In this document: positions 62,943-64,000 of the stretch, piece by piece | How the letters are laid out: each line of letters starts with the position of its first letter | Position numbering within the stretch: the stretch's first letter is position 1 | NCBI RefSeq assembly: GCF_002849855.1 | Contig: NZ_CP018616.1 | Coordinates: forward strand, 1,054,001 to 1,118,000 | Direction of reading: 5' to 3' | Length of the DNA: 64,000 bases | Origin: Vibrio azureus | GTDB lineage: Bacteria; Pseudomonadota; Gammaproteobacteria; Enterobacterales; Vibrionaceae | Program-made: the position numbers and the translations under genes | Notes under the pieces: model-generated | What the model was told of the DNA's origin: nothing | The model's database searches: none | Seen by the model: only the letters and a program-made list of their open reading frames with translations

Positions 62943-64000
62943 ATGTTTGATTACGAAACCTTACGACTTATTTGGTGGGTACTAATAGGTGTCCTACTGA
63001 TTGGTTTTGCTATAACAGATGGCTTCGATATGGGAGTGGGAGCACTTGTTCCTATTATCGGCAGAAGTGATAACCAGCGTCGTGTCATGATTAACTCAAT
63101 TGCACCGCACTGGGATGGAAACCAAGTTTGGTTAATTACAGCGGGTGGTGCACTTTTCGCTGCATGGCCACTCGTCTACGCTACGTCATTCTCAGGCTTC
63201 TATCTGGCAATGATCTTGACCCTTGCTGCTTTATGGCTTCGCCCGATTGGTCTTGATTACCGCTCAAAGATTGAAGATCCTAAATGGCGTAATACATGGG
63301 ATATCTGTATCTCGATCAGTGGCTTTGTTCCGCCGATTATTTTTGGTGTTGCTTTTGGTAACCTGCTGCAAGGTGTGCCTTTTGAACTTAGTGACTTTTT
63401 AATGCCGACATACCATGGTTCATTCTTTGGCTTGCTGAACCCATTTGCTTTACTTTGTGGGCTGGTTAGTTTGTTTATGATCCTAATGCAAGGTTCATCA
63501 TGGTTGCAGATGAAAACCACAGGTGATGTTCACAGACGTGCGCGTGGTGTGGCTCAGCTAATGGCTGTGTTAACAGTGGTTGCTTTTGTGTTTGCTGGTT
63601 TTCTAATTCAAGATATGAAGGGTTATGTTATTGCAGGTAGCATCGATCCAAGTGCAGCGTCTAACCCATTGAATAAAGTAGTCGAGCTTGCCCCAGGTGC
63701 ATGGATGAATAACTTTAATACTTATCCATTGATGTGGGCTGCGCCTATCTTGGGAGTAGTAATGCCATTATTGACATTCCTAGCTTCTCGATTTGAAAAA
63801 TGTGGATTTGCGTTTTTGACGTCAAGCTTAGGCAATGCAGGTGTTATCTTAACCGCTGGTTTTGCTATGTTCCCATTCATTATGCCATCTAGCAGAATGC
63901 CAAATCATAGTTTAACAATTTGGGATGCGACTTCATCTGAATTAACGCTCAATATCATGACTGGTGTTGCTTTCGTTATGGTGCCAATCATCCTTATGTA
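62943..64000 (+). CDS. cydB: Cytochrome bd ubiquinol oxidase subunit II, truncated by window edge
   Basis: The frame starts MFDYETLRLIWWVLIGVLLI and continues GFAITDGFDMGVGALVPIIG, the conserved CydB N-terminus with D in TDGFDMG. It stays open to 64000, about 352 of an expected 378 or so residues. TGGAG lies before the ATG, 15 nt after cydA, so they are one operon. The rest (and probably cydX) lies beyond the window. Confidence 0.97.
   Translation, partial: MFDYETLRLIWWVLIGVLLIGFAITDGFDMGVGALVPIIGRSDNQRRVMINSIAPHWDGNQVWLITAGGALFAAWPLVYATSFSGFYLAMILTLAALWLRPIGLDYRSKIEDPKWRNTWDICISISGFVPPIIFGVAFGNLLQGVPFELSDFLMPTYHGSFFGLLNPFALLCGLVSLFMILMQGSSWLQMKTTGDVHRRARGVAQLMAVLTVVAFVFAGFLIQDMKGYVIAGSIDPSAASNPLNKVVELAPGAWMNNFNTYPLMWAAPILGVVMPLLTFLASRFEKCGFAFLTSSLGNAGVILTAGFAMFPFIMPSSRMPNHSLTIWDATSSELTLNIMTGVAFVMVPIILM

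Overview
The window is ordinary, densely coded bacterial chromosome from a gammaproteobacterium. It is almost certainly a Vibrio (Vibrionaceae), large chromosome. The signs are an elyC-cmoM-mukFEB block, clpS-clpA divergent from cspD and followed by infA-bpt-aat, a monomeric NADP isocitrate dehydrogenase, torD/torR, a tfoY gene preceded by a class I c-di-GMP riboswitch as in V. cholerae, and many intergenic copies of a short palindrome with arms like TACCCAAGTNACCTCAAG. I cannot fix the species from sequence alone. There are no rRNA or tRNA genes, no phage, no transposase and no CRISPR array.

Layout. 1-5.9 kb: yeaH (cut by the window edge) and prkA, a stress kinase module; yfbU; pflA; and an LpxR-like lipid A deacylase placed between pflA and pflB. 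6-12.2 kb: pflB, a long regulatory gap, a polyglycine lipoprotein of unknown function, xthA and a small secreted protein. 12.3-15.9 kb: a tight minus-strand operon dinG - TSUP transporter - priC - rsmS. 16-21.3 kb: a porin, rluE, monomeric icd and cspD. 21.9-26.5 kb: the N-degron cluster clpS-clpA / infA / bpt-aat, holding the recognin, the unfoldase and two aminoacyl-tRNA protein transferases that make substrates for them. 26.5-32 kb: a glycine-zipper protein, aroA, yciN and topA. 32-36.5 kb: glgC-glgA (glycogen synthesis) and an alpha/beta hydrolase. 36.8-41.2 kb: tfoY with its riboswitch, purR, torD and torR. 41.3-49.8 kb: a 285-bp MITE-like element, elyC, cmoM and mukF-mukE-mukB. 50-53.2 kb: a three-gene operon of retropepsin-like lipoprotein, inactive transglutaminase/7TM membrane protein and ATP-grasp ligase, whose biochemical role is not known to me. 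53.4-60.7 kb: cmoB, cmoA, yecE, aspS and ruvC-ruvA-ruvB. 60.7-64 kb: cydA-cydB (cydB cut by the window end), preceded by one perfect CRP-type and two perfect FNR-type sites.

Shared themes. Anaerobic and low-oxygen physiology recurs: pflB/pflA, torD/torR, cydAB and FNR-type boxes. tRNA wobble modification is split between cmoM and cmoAB. Chromosome maintenance is well represented (mukFEB, topA, dinG, priC, ruvCAB, xthA).

The most interesting items for follow-up are the protease/7TM/ATP-grasp operon, the dispersed palindrome family (one apparent full-length copy and several deletion derivatives), the tfoY c-di-GMP riboswitch, and the paired FNR sites upstream of cydAB.
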